A stretch of DNA of 62,521 nt from an uncultured Porphyromonadaceae bacterium (GCA_937892215.1 CALAVE010000073.1:1-62521); one strand, 5' to 3'. Shown: positions 35,985 through 45,225, counted from the first letter of the stretch. The notes: a model not told the origin generated them from the letters alone. A program made the numbers and translations.

Positions 35985-38054
35985 TTAGATGCTCCTTAGT
36001 TGTAGTTCTATCACTTGGTTCTTGCGGGTAGGGGTACCGGGGGCTATGCTCTGGCTGTAAACATATCCTTTACCGCTGAATCTTACCGCCACTCCCGCAT
36101 CTTCCAGCCGTTTCACCGCATCACGCACGCTCAGGCCTTTCACGTCGGGGACGGTGTGTTTGGCTGTCTGCTCCGGCACCTTGTACATTTTCACGTATTT
36201 CGCTCCAAGTTCACTCTTGAATCTGCTCACTTGTTCACTGCTCGTCGAGAACACTACAGGCCCCGTTTTCGTGTTGCCGCTGCCGCTCTCGGCTCGGTAG
36301 TCCGACTCGTTGCCCAGCAGGCCTCTCGCATACATCTTCTCAGCCACGTTTTTCAGCACCACGCCACTGCTGGCTCCCGCTCCACGGTTGGCGCCCAGCA
36401 TCAGCACTATGCAGGAATATTGAGGGTTTTCGTATGGGAAGAAACCGCAGAATGCCAGTCGCTTCTGGGTGGTGTACTGCCCGTTGGATATGGTGTAGGC
36501 TGTGCCTGTCTTTCCGGCTATCTCCACCACCTTGCTCTTCACCCACTTGCGCGCTGTGCCGTGGTCTCCCCACACCACATCGTGGAGCATTATCCGTAAC
36601 TTGCGAGCGTTCTCGGGGCTGCACACCTGCTCGCGTATGTAGGTCACCGGCACTATTGAGTCGGGCTCATCGGCGCGCGACAGTTTCTTCATCAGGTGCG
36701 GACGCACATACTTCCCGTCGTTGGCTATGGCATTGTAGATGGCAAGTGTGCTCAGCGGCGGTATCAGTGTGGAGTAGCCGAAGCACATTCGGGTCAGGGC
36801 CACGCGGTCGGCGCGTCTGTTGCCCAGACGGGCTATCTGAGGAGTCATCTCTCCGCCTATGCCTGAGTGCATCGGCTCAAAGAAACCCATCCCTTCCAGC
36901 CTGTCATAGAATCCGCCAGGGTTGCTCCCGTACTTGCGTGTGATGATTTTCGACATCCCTATGTTTGACGAGGTCTCTATTATCTGGCGCGGCGACAATG
37001 CTGCACCGCCGTGTGGGTCTTTGATGGGGCGGCCTTCATAGTTCCACACCGAGCCGGTCACTATCTTCTCGTCTATGTCGCTCACTATGCCGTCTTCCAG
37101 TGCCACCATCATGGAAATGGGTTTCATCACCGAACCCGGCTCATAGCCCAGTACGGCGTTGTTGCGACCCTCCAAATAGTCGCCTGCGTCTTCGTTCCAT
37201 TCTAGGTTCGATATGGCCTTGATTTCGCCGGTCTTCACTTCCATCAGCACGGCGGTTCCCCAGCGTGCGTCGGTCTCGTGGCACATATCGTAAAGTTCGG
37301 TCTCCACTATGTCTTGCAGTGCCACGTTAATGGTGGTTGTTATGTCGTAGCCCTTGATTGCGGGCTTACTCTCCCAGTTCTTGATGTTCGATGTCAACTG
37401 GATGCGCTTCGCCACTCCGGGGGTGCCGTAGAGCAGTGAGTCGAGTGCCATTTCCAGCCCCGAGCGGCCGTGGCGGCTCTTGCTGGTGGAACTTTCTCCC
37501 ACCGTTCCTATGCTACGGGAGGCCATGGTGCCGTAGGGCTTGCTGCGCTTGGTCTCTTTCTCGTAGTAGAGCCCGTTCTTGTTCTTCTTCAGGTTGAAGA
37601 AGGGGAATGTCCGCAGCCGCTGATACTCTGAGTGAGTCAGCAGGCGACCTATCAGTCTGAACGACCGTTTGCCGGCTGCCTTGCCGTCGAGCAGTTTCTT
37701 TTGCCATTCTTCGGGGGTCTTGTCTGAGTCAAATGCGTGAAGGCTGTCGCACAGGGCCGGAAGGCACGCTTCGAACACCGAGTCGTTGATGCCAGCGGTC
37801 TTCCAGTCGATGCGTGCCGTGTAGAACTGCAAGTTGGCTGCCAGCACGGTTCCGCTGTCGGCAAGCAGCATTCCTCGCTCTGGCTCTATGGGAGATTCGC
37901 GTGTGAGCACACTGTCGGCCTTCGCGTTCCACGCTTTTGCTTGGGTTACAGTGGTCTTGAACAGGGCATTGCCTATAAGCACTGAAAACAGCAGCACAAA
38001 TGTGATAATCCACAAGGTGCGGCCCAGCATGTGGTCTTTATTCGACTTTTTCAT
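35985..38054 (-). CDS. ftsI: Septal transpeptidase FtsI (class B PBP) with PASTA domain
   Basis: Cross-links septal peptidoglycan with FtsW. 689 residues. N-terminal transmembrane anchor (TLWIITFVLLFSVLIGNALF), dimerisation domain, transpeptidase motifs SVMK (in YEPGSVMKP), SSN (ETSSNIGMSK) and KTGTA (EIAGKTGTAYT). One C-terminal PASTA domain (about 630-689: HTVPDVKGLSVRDAVKRLED), as in SpoVD-type PBPs. Overlaps the FtsL-like gene by 4 nt. Confidence 0.96.
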   Translation of the reverse strand: MKKSNKDHMLGRTLWIITFVLLFSVLIGNALFKTTVTQAKAWNAKADSVLTRESPIEPERGMLLADSGTVLAANLQFYTARIDWKTAGINDSVFEACLPALCDSLHAFDSDKTPEEWQKKLLDGKAAGKRSFRLIGRLLTHSEYQRLRTFPFFNLKKNKNGLYYEKETKRSKPYGTMASRSIGTVGESSTSKSRHGRSGLEMALDSLLYGTPGVAKRIQLTSNIKNWESKPAIKGYDITTTINVALQDIVETELYDMCHETDARWGTAVLMEVKTGEIKAISNLEWNEDAGDYLEGRNNAVLGYEPGSVMKPISMMVALEDGIVSDIDEKIVTGSVWNYEGRPIKDPHGGAALSPRQIIETSSNIGMSKIITRKYGSNPGGFYDRLEGMGFFEPMHSGIGGEMTPQIARLGNRRADRVALTRMCFGYSTLIPPLSTLAIYNAIANDGKYVRPHLMKKLSRADEPDSIVPVTYIREQVCSPENARKLRIMLHDVVWGDHGTARKWVKSKVVEIAGKTGTAYTISNGQYTTQKRLAFCGFFPYENPQYSCIVLMLGANRGAGASSGVVLKNVAEKMYARGLLGNESDYRAESGSGNTKTGPVVFSTSSEQVSRFKSELGAKYVKMYKVPEQTAKHTVPDVKGLSVRDAVKRLEDAGVAVRFSGKGYVYSQSIAPGTPTRKNQVIELQLRSI

Positions 38055-38413
38055 TTCGACGTCAGTTTATAGGGTGGTTGTTCAGGTGAAGTCAGGTTGA
38101 TGTGCATGGTGTCTATATACTGCTTCATGTGGCTTTCTCTAATCATGGAATTATAGCGGGCACTGGCGTTTACGCAGTCGGTCTTGGCGTTGTCCAGTTC
38201 TTCTGTGAGCATCATCACTTTCTCCAGATTGCTCTGGGTCTCGTATTTCTGGGCTATGTACATCATCATCATCAGTACTCCGGCCACAATGTAAATCCAG
38301 TTGCGGCGATAGAAGTCAAACGACAGAAACAAGCGTCCCTGAAGCACTCGCTTGATGAAGTCTAACGGACTGGCCGACGTCTTTTGATTATTCTTTTTTT
38401 TCTTGTTCGCCAT
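38051..38413 (-). CDS. ftsL: FtsL-like division protein
   Basis: 120 residues: lysine-rich cytoplasmic start (MANKKKKNNQK), one transmembrane segment (NWIYIVAGVLMMMMYIAQKY, about 38-57), and a periplasmic coiled-coil region with heptad-like L/M spacing (LEKVMMLTEELDNAK). Identified mainly by size, topology and position between rsmH and ftsI, where FtsL belongs; Bacteroidota FtsL proteins are weakly conserved. Confidence 0.82.
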   Translation of the reverse strand: MANKKKKNNQKTSASPLDFIKRVLQGRLFLSFDFYRRNWIYIVAGVLMMMMYIAQKYETQSNLEKVMMLTEELDNAKTDCVNASARYNSMIRESHMKQYIDTMHINLTSPEQPPYKLTSK

Positions 38414-38463
38414 TGCGCTTTATTCTTGGGTTCTATTGTTTTGTCTTGTTGCTTCGGCAGTGA

Positions 38464-39375
38464 TTATTTGCGTTCTGCCACCCGCAGTTTCGCGCTCCGT
38501 GAGCGTGGGTTGCGCTCCACTTCCTCGGCCGTGGGCACTATCACCTTGGTGTTCACCGCCTCTAACGGTCTGTTCACGCGGCCGTAGAAGTCTTTGTCTT
38601 GCTTGCCGTCCACGTTACCGCTGCGTATAAAGTTCTTCACCAGCCGGTCTTCAAGTGAGTGGTAGGTGATTATGGCCAGACGGCCGCCGGGCTTAAGCAC
38701 TTCCACGCTCTGCTCCAGCAGGTGTTTCAGCGCTTTCATCTCATCGTTCACCTCTATCCTGAGGGCTTGAAACACTTGGGCCAACTCTTTTTTCTCGGCC
38801 GACGCCTTGATGAGGGGCTTAAGTACGCTTAGCAGTTGCGACGTGGTGCGTAATGGCGACTGCTCGCGTGCCTTGACCACGGCTTTGGCTATGCGGCGCG
38901 ATTGGCGTAACTCTCCGTAGAGAAAGAACAAGTCGGCCAGTTGCTCCTCGCTGTACTCGTTCAGCACCTTTGAGGCATCTTTTCCACTCTCGCGGTTCAT
39001 CCGCATATCCAGCGGAGCGTCGTCAAACCGGAACGAGAATCCGCGGCTCTCTTCGTCGAAGTGGTGGAACGACACGCCCAGGTCGGCCACTATTCCGTCC
39101 ACTTTTTCCACCCCGTAGTAACGCAAGAAATTGGTTAGGTAGGCGAAATTTCCATGTACAAATGTAAATCGGCTGTCATCCAGCCTGTTTGCCCACGCGT
39201 CCATGTCTTGGTCAAATCCCAGCAGCCGGCCTTCGGCTCCCAGTCTCTCCATTATCGCGCGGCTGTGACCGCCGCCCCCGAATGTTACGTCCACATAAGT
39301 CCCGTCGGGACTGATGCTCAGCCCGTTTATGGTCTCTTCCAGCAATGCCGGTATGTGGTACACGTTTTCGCTCAT
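38464..39375 (-). CDS. rsmH: 16S rRNA (cytosine-1402-N4)-methyltransferase RsmH
   Basis: S-adenosylmethionine-dependent methylation of C1402 in the 16S decoding region. 303 residues; HIPALLEETINGL at the N-terminus, SAM motif VDVTFGGGGHSRAI, VADLGVSFHHFDEESRGFSF, ITYHSLEDRLVKNF, and the terminal RSRSAKLRVAER block. First gene of the dcw cluster here, because no mraZ precedes it. Confidence 0.98.
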   Translation of the reverse strand: MSENVYHIPALLEETINGLSISPDGTYVDVTFGGGGHSRAIMERLGAEGRLLGFDQDMDAWANRLDDSRFTFVHGNFAYLTNFLRYYGVEKVDGIVADLGVSFHHFDEESRGFSFRFDDAPLDMRMNRESGKDASKVLNEYSEEQLADLFFLYGELRQSRRIAKAVVKAREQSPLRTTSQLLSVLKPLIKASAEKKELAQVFQALRIEVNDEMKALKHLLEQSVEVLKPGGRLAIITYHSLEDRLVKNFIRSGNVDGKQDKDFYGRVNRPLEAVNTKVIVPTAEEVERNPRSRSAKLRVAERK

Positions 39376-39457
39376 CGGTGTGTCGGTGTGTTTACTTTTT
39401 TTAATAGCGGCGTCAAAGTGCCTAATCCTTTATGTTACAGCCGCTGTTTAACGCTTG

Positions 39458-39490
39458 TAAAGTTACAAACTATTTGCCGCAATTTGCAAA
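39458..39490 (-). promoter_or_regulatory. Promoter of the dcw cluster
   Basis: Minus strand TTTG (39490-39487), 21-nt spacer, TAACTTTA (39465-39458; 7 of 8). The rest of 39376-39724 is AT-rich spacer with no gene; a TACTTTTG box at 39682-39689 points toward thyA. Confidence 0.6.
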
Positions 39491-39681
39491 TTTAAACTCA
39501 CCTTTTTTCGTTTTTTTTGAAAAAAGTTATTAACAACCCAATTAAAACTCGCTTCCAATCGGCGATTTGCCGATATTAACTTTTGAAAACTCCTCCGGAC
39601 CTTAACTCTTTTTCTGCCGCTAATTTTTCTCAGATGAATCACCAAATTCTTTTTTTACGCTAATTTTTGAGATATTTTCAT

Positions 39682-39689
39682 TACTTTTG
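39682..39689 (+). promoter_or_regulatory. -7 box of the thyA operon
   Basis: TACTTTTG, 35 bases before the thyA start; no clear -33 TTTG at the right distance. Confidence 0.45.
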
Positions 39690-39724
39690 TGATATGATTA
39701 TCCCGAATTTTTTCGCTCTCTATT

Positions 39725-40519
39725 ATGAAACAATATCTTGAACTGCTGCAACGGGTGCTGGACGAAGGCACCGCTAAGCACGACCGCACTGGCACAGGCA
39801 CACTGAGTGTGTTCGGTCACCAACTCCGTTTCCGTCTCGACGACGGATTCCCTCTCGTTACCACTAAGAAGGTGCACCTCAAGTCCATTATCTACGAACT
39901 TCTGTGGTTCCTTCAGGGCGACACTAATGTGAAATACCTTCAGGAGCACGGGGTAAGAATCTGGAACGAGTGGGCCGATGAAAATGGCGAACTCGGACCG
40001 GTCTATGGCAAGCAGTGGCGTGCGTGGAGAAACTATGACGGCTCGGTTACCGACCAGATTTCTAACGTTATAGAGCAGATTCGCAAGAACCCCGACTCGC
40101 GCCGGCTGATTGTCAGCGCATGGAACGTGGCCGATGTGGATCACATGAAATTGCCCCCTTGCCACACGCTGTTCCAGTTCTATGTGGCCGACGGGCGACT
40201 AAGCCTGCAACTCTATCAGCGTAGTGCCGACCTCTTCCTGGGGGTGCCGTTCAATATCGCCTCTTATGCGCTTCTGCTGCTCATGGTGGCGCAGGTTACG
40301 GGGCTTAAGCCGGGCGATTTCGTCCATTCTTTCGGCGACGCGCATATCTACACTAATCACTTGGAGCAGGTGCGCGAGCAACTTTCTCGTCAGCCAAGGC
40401 CGCTTCCGGTTATGCGACTTAACCCCGACGTGAAGGATATTTTCTCCTTCAAGTACGAGGATTTCTCTCTTCAGGGCTACGACCCCTGGCCGCTTATTCG
40501 CGGCACTGTCTCGGTCTGA
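39725..40519 (+). CDS. thyA: Thymidylate synthase
   Basis: Methylates dUMP to dTMP with methylene-tetrahydrofolate, releasing dihydrofolate. 264 residues, the standard E. coli-type length. Substrate arginine in HDRTGTGTLSVFG, catalytic C146 in LPPCHTLFQF, then the RSADLFLGVPFNIASYA block and C-terminal GYDPWPLIRGTVSV. Followed after 29 nt by folA, which regenerates tetrahydrofolate. Confidence 0.98.
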   Translation: MKQYLELLQRVLDEGTAKHDRTGTGTLSVFGHQLRFRLDDGFPLVTTKKVHLKSIIYELLWFLQGDTNVKYLQEHGVRIWNEWADENGELGPVYGKQWRAWRNYDGSVTDQISNVIEQIRKNPDSRRLIVSAWNVADVDHMKLPPCHTLFQFYVADGRLSLQLYQRSADLFLGVPFNIASYALLLLMVAQVTGLKPGDFVHSFGDAHIYTNHLEQVREQLSRQPRPLPVMRLNPDVKDIFSFKYEDFSLQGYDPWPLIRGTVSV

Positions 40520-40548
40520 TTTGTCGTTGCTTCTAATCTTATGCTTGT

Positions 40549-41049
40549 ATGGGAAAAAATCTATCGGCCATTGTCGCTATCGCTCAGGGTAATGCCATCG
40601 GAAAGGGTGGGGGGCTGCTCTGCCACTTGCCGGCCGACTTGAAGCATTTTCGCGCTGTCACCACAGGCCACACCATTATCATGGGACGTCGCACTGCCGA
40701 TTCGCTCCCCGAAGGTGGACTGCCGGGTAGGCAAAACATTGTGATTACGCGTTCGCGCTCTTATCACCGGCCGGGATTCTCTGTGGCTCATTCGCTCTCT
40801 GCTGCCATTAAGGCGGCTCAGTTGCCGGGCGAGGTTTTTATCATCGGCGGTGCTCAGGTTTATGCCGAGGCTTTGCCTCTCGTCAGCACGTTACACATCA
40901 CCTGGATTCATGCCGCTTTCAGCGATGCCGACACGTTTTTCCCTGAAATCGACTTGCATGAGTGGACTCTCCTCTCACGTGAGGACCATGATGCCGACGA
41001 GCGCAATCCGTATCCCTATTCTTTTGTGACTCTTCAGCGTAAGTGCTGA
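40549..41049 (+). CDS. folA: Dihydrofolate reductase
   Basis: Reduces dihydrofolate produced by ThyA. 166 residues. Catalytic acid D30 in LLCHLPADLKHFR, GHTIIMGRRTADSLP, and the NADPH-binding FIIGGAQVYAEALP. Typical chromosomal DHFR length. Second gene of thyA-folA-xerD. Confidence 0.97.
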   Translation: MGKNLSAIVAIAQGNAIGKGGGLLCHLPADLKHFRAVTTGHTIIMGRRTADSLPEGGLPGRQNIVITRSRSYHRPGFSVAHSLSAAIKAAQLPGEVFIIGGAQVYAEALPLVSTLHITWIHAAFSDADTFFPEIDLHEWTLLSREDHDADERNPYPYSFVTLQRKC

Positions 41050-41062
41050 TTTTTTGGGCGTT

Positions 41063-41977
41063 ATGGCTGAATTACCCGCTAAAATAAAGCAGGCTCTGGA
41101 CCGGTATCGCATCTACTTGCGGGTGGAGAAGGGCTTGTCGGCTAACACTGAGGTGGCTTACCTCGAAGATATCCAAAAATTGGTGGAGTATCTTGACTCG
41201 TATAAGATTTCGGTTGACAGCGCTACCGATGCCGACATTGAGTCTTTTGTAGCCGCTTTGCACGATTTGGGTATCAGCCCGCGCTCGCAGGCTAGGGTTA
41301 TCTCCGGAGTAAAAAGTTTCTATAAATTCCTTCATATTCAGGGCGTTGTCTCGCATAACCCCACCGTCCTTATCGAACCCCCACAAGTGGGCCGACATCT
41401 GCCGGAGGTGCTCTCTGTGCAGGAAATCGATGCGATGGTCGGTGCTATCGACCTTAACAAGTGGGAGGGGCAACGTAATCGTGCCATCATCGAGACTCTC
41501 TATGGTTGCGGTCTGCGTGTGTCTGAACTCGTCGGCTTGCGCATGTCGCAGATTTTTGCCGAGGATGAGTACATCGTGGTGCAAGGCAAGGGCAACAAGC
41601 AGCGTCTTGTCCCCATTTCTGCCACGGCTCTTGAGCAGATTGGGCTTTACATTGAGCAGACGCGTAGCAATCAGGTGGTTAAGCGTGGCAACGAGGATAT
41701 CCTGTTCCTTAATCGCCGTGGCGCGGCTCTGTCGCGTGTTATGATTTTCTACATCATCAAGGACCTTTGCGCGGCGGCCGGAATCCGAAAGGACATCAGC
41801 CCGCACACGCTCAGGCATTCGTTTGCCACTCATCTGCTCGAGGGGGGTGCCAATCTGCGTGCCATTCAGCAGATGCTGGGTCACGAAAGCATCACCACAA
41901 CCGAAATCTATGTGCACATCGACCGCTCTTCGCTCCGCAAGGAAATCTTGTCGCACCACCCGCGAAACGCGCGTTAG
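41063..41977 (+). CDS. xerD: Site-specific tyrosine recombinase XerD
   Basis: Resolves chromosome dimers at dif with a partner recombinase. 304 residues from the ATG at 41063; the frame is open to a TTG at 41054. N-terminal SAM-like domain (YRIYLRVEKGLSANTEVAY). All catalytic residues are present: R152 (GLRVSEL), K176 (GKGNKQR), H248 and R251 (HTLRHSFATHL), H274 (LGHESI), Y283 (TEIYVHI). The sequence is of housekeeping XerC/D type rather than an integrase. Confidence 0.93.
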   Translation: MAELPAKIKQALDRYRIYLRVEKGLSANTEVAYLEDIQKLVEYLDSYKISVDSATDADIESFVAALHDLGISPRSQARVISGVKSFYKFLHIQGVVSHNPTVLIEPPQVGRHLPEVLSVQEIDAMVGAIDLNKWEGQRNRAIIETLYGCGLRVSELVGLRMSQIFAEDEYIVVQGKGNKQRLVPISATALEQIGLYIEQTRSNQVVKRGNEDILFLNRRGAALSRVMIFYIIKDLCAAAGIRKDISPHTLRHSFATHLLEGGANLRAIQQMLGHESITTTEIYVHIDRSSLRKEILSHHPRNAR

Positions 41978-41989
41978 CCTGTTTCTGGA

Positions 41990-43426
41990 TTATTTGCCCA
42001 TCACACTGTTTGCCAGAGCGACCACGTCGGTCACGTCCACTTCTCCGTCACTGTTCACGTCGGCTGATAGTTGGTTGAAATTTGCCGTGGCTTCGCCCAT
42101 CACGGCATTGGCCAGATTCACTACATCGGTTACATCCACATTGCCGTCGCCGTTCACGTCTCCCACTGCCTGTGGAGTGTTGAACGTGATGGGGTAGAAC
42201 TGCACTGTTTCGTCAAAGTAGTTGCTCACGCCCACCACATCGTAGGTGCCTTCTTCATCGGGTAGGGTAACTTCCTTGAACCGGTTGAATATCACCACCG
42301 TGCCGCTCGCGTCGCTCACGTAGTATTCGTAATTGTTCCCCTTTTTCTGTTTGGTAACCTGGGCGTTTCGCACTATCACGTAGGTGTTGGTGTATTCGGG
42401 CGTGAAGTCGCTCACACCCGACGCCACCGGAAGCACCGTTCGCTTTCCGGACGCGGCCTTGAAGGTGTATGCCACGGGTATCATCTGGGGCGTGCCGCGG
42501 TAATCGTTTAGCGTTCCCACTACGCCGGCCGGAATCACGTCGCCGTTCTTGTAGGTCTCGGGCAACTCCCCATACACTTGCAGGTATCCGCCCTTACCGT
42601 CGGTGGCGTACATATACTTGCCGCTTTGGTAGGCCACGTATAGTTCGCAGTCCAGTTTCACCACTCCTTCCGACTCGTCGCTGTAGAAACTCTGCACATC
42701 GCTCACCACTCCGTAATCGGGAAAGGTGTACTGTTTCGTCGCTACTTCGCTTTGTGCGCTGCCTTTCACCGCTATGGCCTTCACCATCGTGTCGTCGCTT
42801 ATCATAAACGGCTCGGTGTAGAGCGTGGATTCTTGTGTGGGGTTGTCGCCGTTGGTGGTGTAGTAGATTGTCGCGCCTTCGGTAAGGCTCTTCAGTTCTA
42901 TCGGTGTCGGCTCGTACAGGTTGGCGTAACTTGGGTAGATATCGGGCGCCGCGCACGACTCAGCCCCGGCTTCGGTGGTGACTGTGATGCTGTTGATCTG
43001 CGCCTTGTCGGTTACGTCAAACCGCACACTGGCGGCACTGCCGTTCCATGTCTCGTAGGTCTCGCCGCTCCACTCGCCGTCGGGCGTGTCGTCTATCGCC
43101 AGTTTGCCGTTCGACTTGAACTCTATCGTCACTATCGTCTCTCCGGTCGTACTTGTTATCGTGAACCAACTGCCACGGTAGAATCGCAGATTCAGCGTGT
43201 TGTTGTACTCGCTGTAGTAGAGCAGTGCGCCTATCGTGGCCGTCCCCTTGAAGGGGGTTATGGTGATGCCGCCCTTCGTTATCGGCTCGTTGAGCCATTT
43301 GCTTTGGTCGCTTGTGTTGGTGGTCGTCGGCAGGTTGAACTCGTTTCCGGCAAAGTCGAATGTCACCGTCTCGGCAGTCATCGTCAAGCCCAGAACCATT
43401 GCCAGCGCAAATATTATCTTTCTCAT
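41990..43426 (-). CDS. Secreted protein: chitobiase-type and OB-fold domains, dockerin repeats
   Basis: 478 residues; signal peptide MRKIIFALAMVLGLTMTAET. An N-terminal beta domain (30-150), then a CHB_HEX_C-like unit (about 157-231: GATIYYTTNGDNP), an OB-fold-like unit (about 236-410: KYMYATDGKGGYLQVYGELP), and two canonical dockerin repeats (DVNGDGNVDVTD, DVNSDGEVDVTD) in the last 60 residues. It is a short version of the 960-residue protein. Its stop lies 12 nt from the converging xerD stop. Confidence 0.82.
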   Translation of the reverse strand: MRKIIFALAMVLGLTMTAETVTFDFAGNEFNLPTTTNTSDQSKWLNEPITKGGITITPFKGTATIGALLYYSEYNNTLNLRFYRGSWFTITSTTGETIVTIEFKSNGKLAIDDTPDGEWSGETYETWNGSAASVRFDVTDKAQINSITVTTEAGAESCAAPDIYPSYANLYEPTPIELKSLTEGATIYYTTNGDNPTQESTLYTEPFMISDDTMVKAIAVKGSAQSEVATKQYTFPDYGVVSDVQSFYSDESEGVVKLDCELYVAYQSGKYMYATDGKGGYLQVYGELPETYKNGDVIPAGVVGTLNDYRGTPQMIPVAYTFKAASGKRTVLPVASGVSDFTPEYTNTYVIVRNAQVTKQKKGNNYEYYVSDASGTVVIFNRFKEVTLPDEEGTYDVVGVSNYFDETVQFYPITFNTPQAVGDVNGDGNVDVTDVVNLANAVMGEATANFNQLSADVNSDGEVDVTDVVALANSVMGK

Positions 43427-43573
43427 GTCTCGTCAGTTTTTATTTGTGGTTAGTTTTCAGACCACGAATTTACCACTTTTCCGCCACTCCACCAAACCTT
43501 TTGGCCTACTCTTGCCTTACATTTGCGCATCTACATTTTTTCGCTTCTTGTAAAAAATCATTATCTTTACGGC

Positions 43574-44179
43574 ATGAAAAAACCAGTAATTATAATCATC
43601 GCCACCATTTGTGTGGCCGCCATAGCCATCGCGCAGGCTGTTCTGGAACGGCGCGGTAGTGCTCCGAGCCAGTTGCTCGAAATCTTCGATGTGGAGGGAA
43701 GTTCCGCTAAAGCGCGCCTCACGATCAACGGTGAACAGATTTTTGTAACCAACGTGTTTATAGGCGAATACGGCATCGGCAAGCAGCGCGAAGGCGATCG
43801 CAAGACTCCGCAAGGCACCCTACACGCAAAGCGTGCCTTCGGGATACTGCCCAACCCCGGCACAAAGTTCGATTATATTCGCGTAACACCATCCATTTTC
43901 GCCTGCGGCGACAGGGAGTATTATAATCAGATTGTGGATACGGCGGCGCTACACCACGTCTGCACCGGTGAGGATATGTATCACATGGGACCCGACTATA
44001 ACTACGGGCTCGAGACCGACTATAACAGCGAGTGCATTTATAAGCGCGGAGCGGCCATCTTTATCCATTGCAAGGGGAACAAACCATACACCGCCGGTTG
44101 CATTGCCTTCGACCAAGACCGCATGATTCAGATACTTAACCTTTGCGACACCTCACTCGTAGTCACCGTCCGACCATAA
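43574..44179 (+). CDS. L,D-transpeptidase family protein (YkuD fold)
   Basis: 201 residues from the ATG at 43574, where a membrane anchor/signal (PVIIIIATICVAAIAIAQAV) begins; the frame is open from 43523. YkuD-type catalytic region: H165 (IFIHCKG) and nucleophile C176 (YTAGCIAF), preceded by GIGKQREGDRKTPQGTL, the usual family entry motif. Such enzymes make 3-3 peptidoglycan cross-links or attach proteins to DAP; the MurE specificity here is compatible. A TATCTTTA box ends four bases before the start, implying a very short leader if used. Confidence 0.85.
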   Translation: MKKPVIIIIATICVAAIAIAQAVLERRGSAPSQLLEIFDVEGSSAKARLTINGEQIFVTNVFIGEYGIGKQREGDRKTPQGTLHAKRAFGILPNPGTKFDYIRVTPSIFACGDREYYNQIVDTAALHHVCTGEDMYHMGPDYNYGLETDYNSECIYKRGAAIFIHCKGNKPYTAGCIAFDQDRMIQILNLCDTSLVVTVRP

Positions 44180-44505
44180 CCGTCACCGCCCATACCACCT
44201 TCTAATCTCCCAAGATTACTGCTTCCACCAACCGCAATCGGCCCTCCGGCCATCTGATGCCGCTTTCCATCAATCGGTTAACTGGTTGATGCTTATCACA
44301 ATATGTCAAAGAACTCTGCTCCGAGAATCACTTTTCTCGCCGCAAAGTTACTACATCTCCACACCTCTTGTCAATGCCATTTCCTCCACCCCCATAATAA
44401 TCTGATCATCAGCGTAATCCGGATAATTCAAAAACATCACCCTTAAAACTATCCTCATCCGTCCAATTCATTTTTAGACCTTTCCCAATACCACCTTGTA
44501 CTTTT
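44180..44505. other. Intergenic stretch without a recognised gene
   Basis: C-rich and AT-rich patches. The only structure seen is an eight-pair hairpin CATCAATC/GGTTGATG (about 44270-44293), which could end the L,D-transpeptidase transcript but has no T run. Confidence 0.4.
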
Positions 44506-45225
44506 TTACCACATAGAATTTGAGGCTTTTGCCATCCCTTCGTACTTTTCTACGACTTGGGTATATGCAAGAAACTTTACGCGGTTTCCAATAGCATCGA
44601 ACATCGATACGTGAATTTTGTCCTCAAATTCTTTGCGTCGATTCGCGTCTGCCACAATAAAGAATTTGGCATAAAAATCCTGCAATTCATAAAACTTAGT
44701 AAGCGAGTTTTTGATGTCAGTGGTATGTTCCACTTCAAAGAATTCTCTCGGCATAAGTCGCTCGTTGAACCAAATGACATCTATAGTCTTTGCCTTGCGT
44801 AGCAAATGTTCATATGTGAAAGATGGAAGTTCTGTCGTGTCACTTATGTCGCCAAGGCGTAAGTCAATGAACTTTCTGTTTTTGTCTTGCGCCGGAACGT
44901 ACGTCGTCAGGTGGTGTAATTTACCAATCTCCACAAGTAGGCCTTGATAGTAGCCATGGGTGAATTGTTCTTCGCTGTGCTTGTCGCCAGGTTTAAGCTC
45001 GAATTTCCGAAGTACAGCATCTCGGCTCTCTTCAAGTGCCCATAAGCCTGGCTGTATCCTGAAAATTTGGTCGCAGTCTTGGACGATGCGACGCACAGTT
45101 GCTTCTGGTGTCTTTGTTTTCCAATTTGAAAAGTCCACAGTTTCATAAAGGCGTCGCAGGGTGGCATATCCACCTTCATGTCGCAGGGTATCGATGACTT
45201 GTTGTTTCTGTGTAGCTCTCATCAT
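44506..45225 (-). CDS. Winged-helix protein with putative PD-(D/E)xK-like nuclease domain
   Basis: 239 residues. Residues 5-65 look like a HARE/winged-helix DNA-binding domain (QVIDTLRHEGGYATLRRLYE; EATVRRIVQDCDQIFRIQPG LWAL). Residues 90-200 have the order expected of a restriction-like fold: E99 in a helix (GLLVEIGKL), D149 in a strand (KTIDVIWF), E164-V-E166 (FFEVEHTTD), then an amphipathic helix. The FEVEHTT block resembles that of uncharacterised restriction-type proteins; no methyltransferase lies beside it. It is AT-rich, single, and flanked by long non-coding DNA, so probably acquired. A DNA-targeting role is an inference. Confidence 0.6.
   Translation of the reverse strand: MMRATQKQQVIDTLRHEGGYATLRRLYETVDFSNWKTKTPEATVRRIVQDCDQIFRIQPGLWALEESRDAVLRKFELKPGDKHSEEQFTHGYYQGLLVEIGKLHHLTTYVPAQDKNRKFIDLRLGDISDTTELPSFTYEHLLRKAKTIDVIWFNERLMPREFFEVEHTTDIKNSLTKFYELQDFYAKFFIVADANRRKEFEDKIHVSMFDAIGNRVKFLAYTQVVEKYEGMAKASNSMW

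Noticed and set aside
39463..39645. 60-codon basic open frame upstream of rsmH as a possible mraZ remnant.
   Set aside because: No MraZ-like sequence; it lies across the predicted promoter in AT-rich spacer.
41063..41977. XerD as an element-borne integrase.
   Set aside because: The sequence and the thyA-folA-xerD operon context are of the housekeeping type; no attachment repeats were seen.
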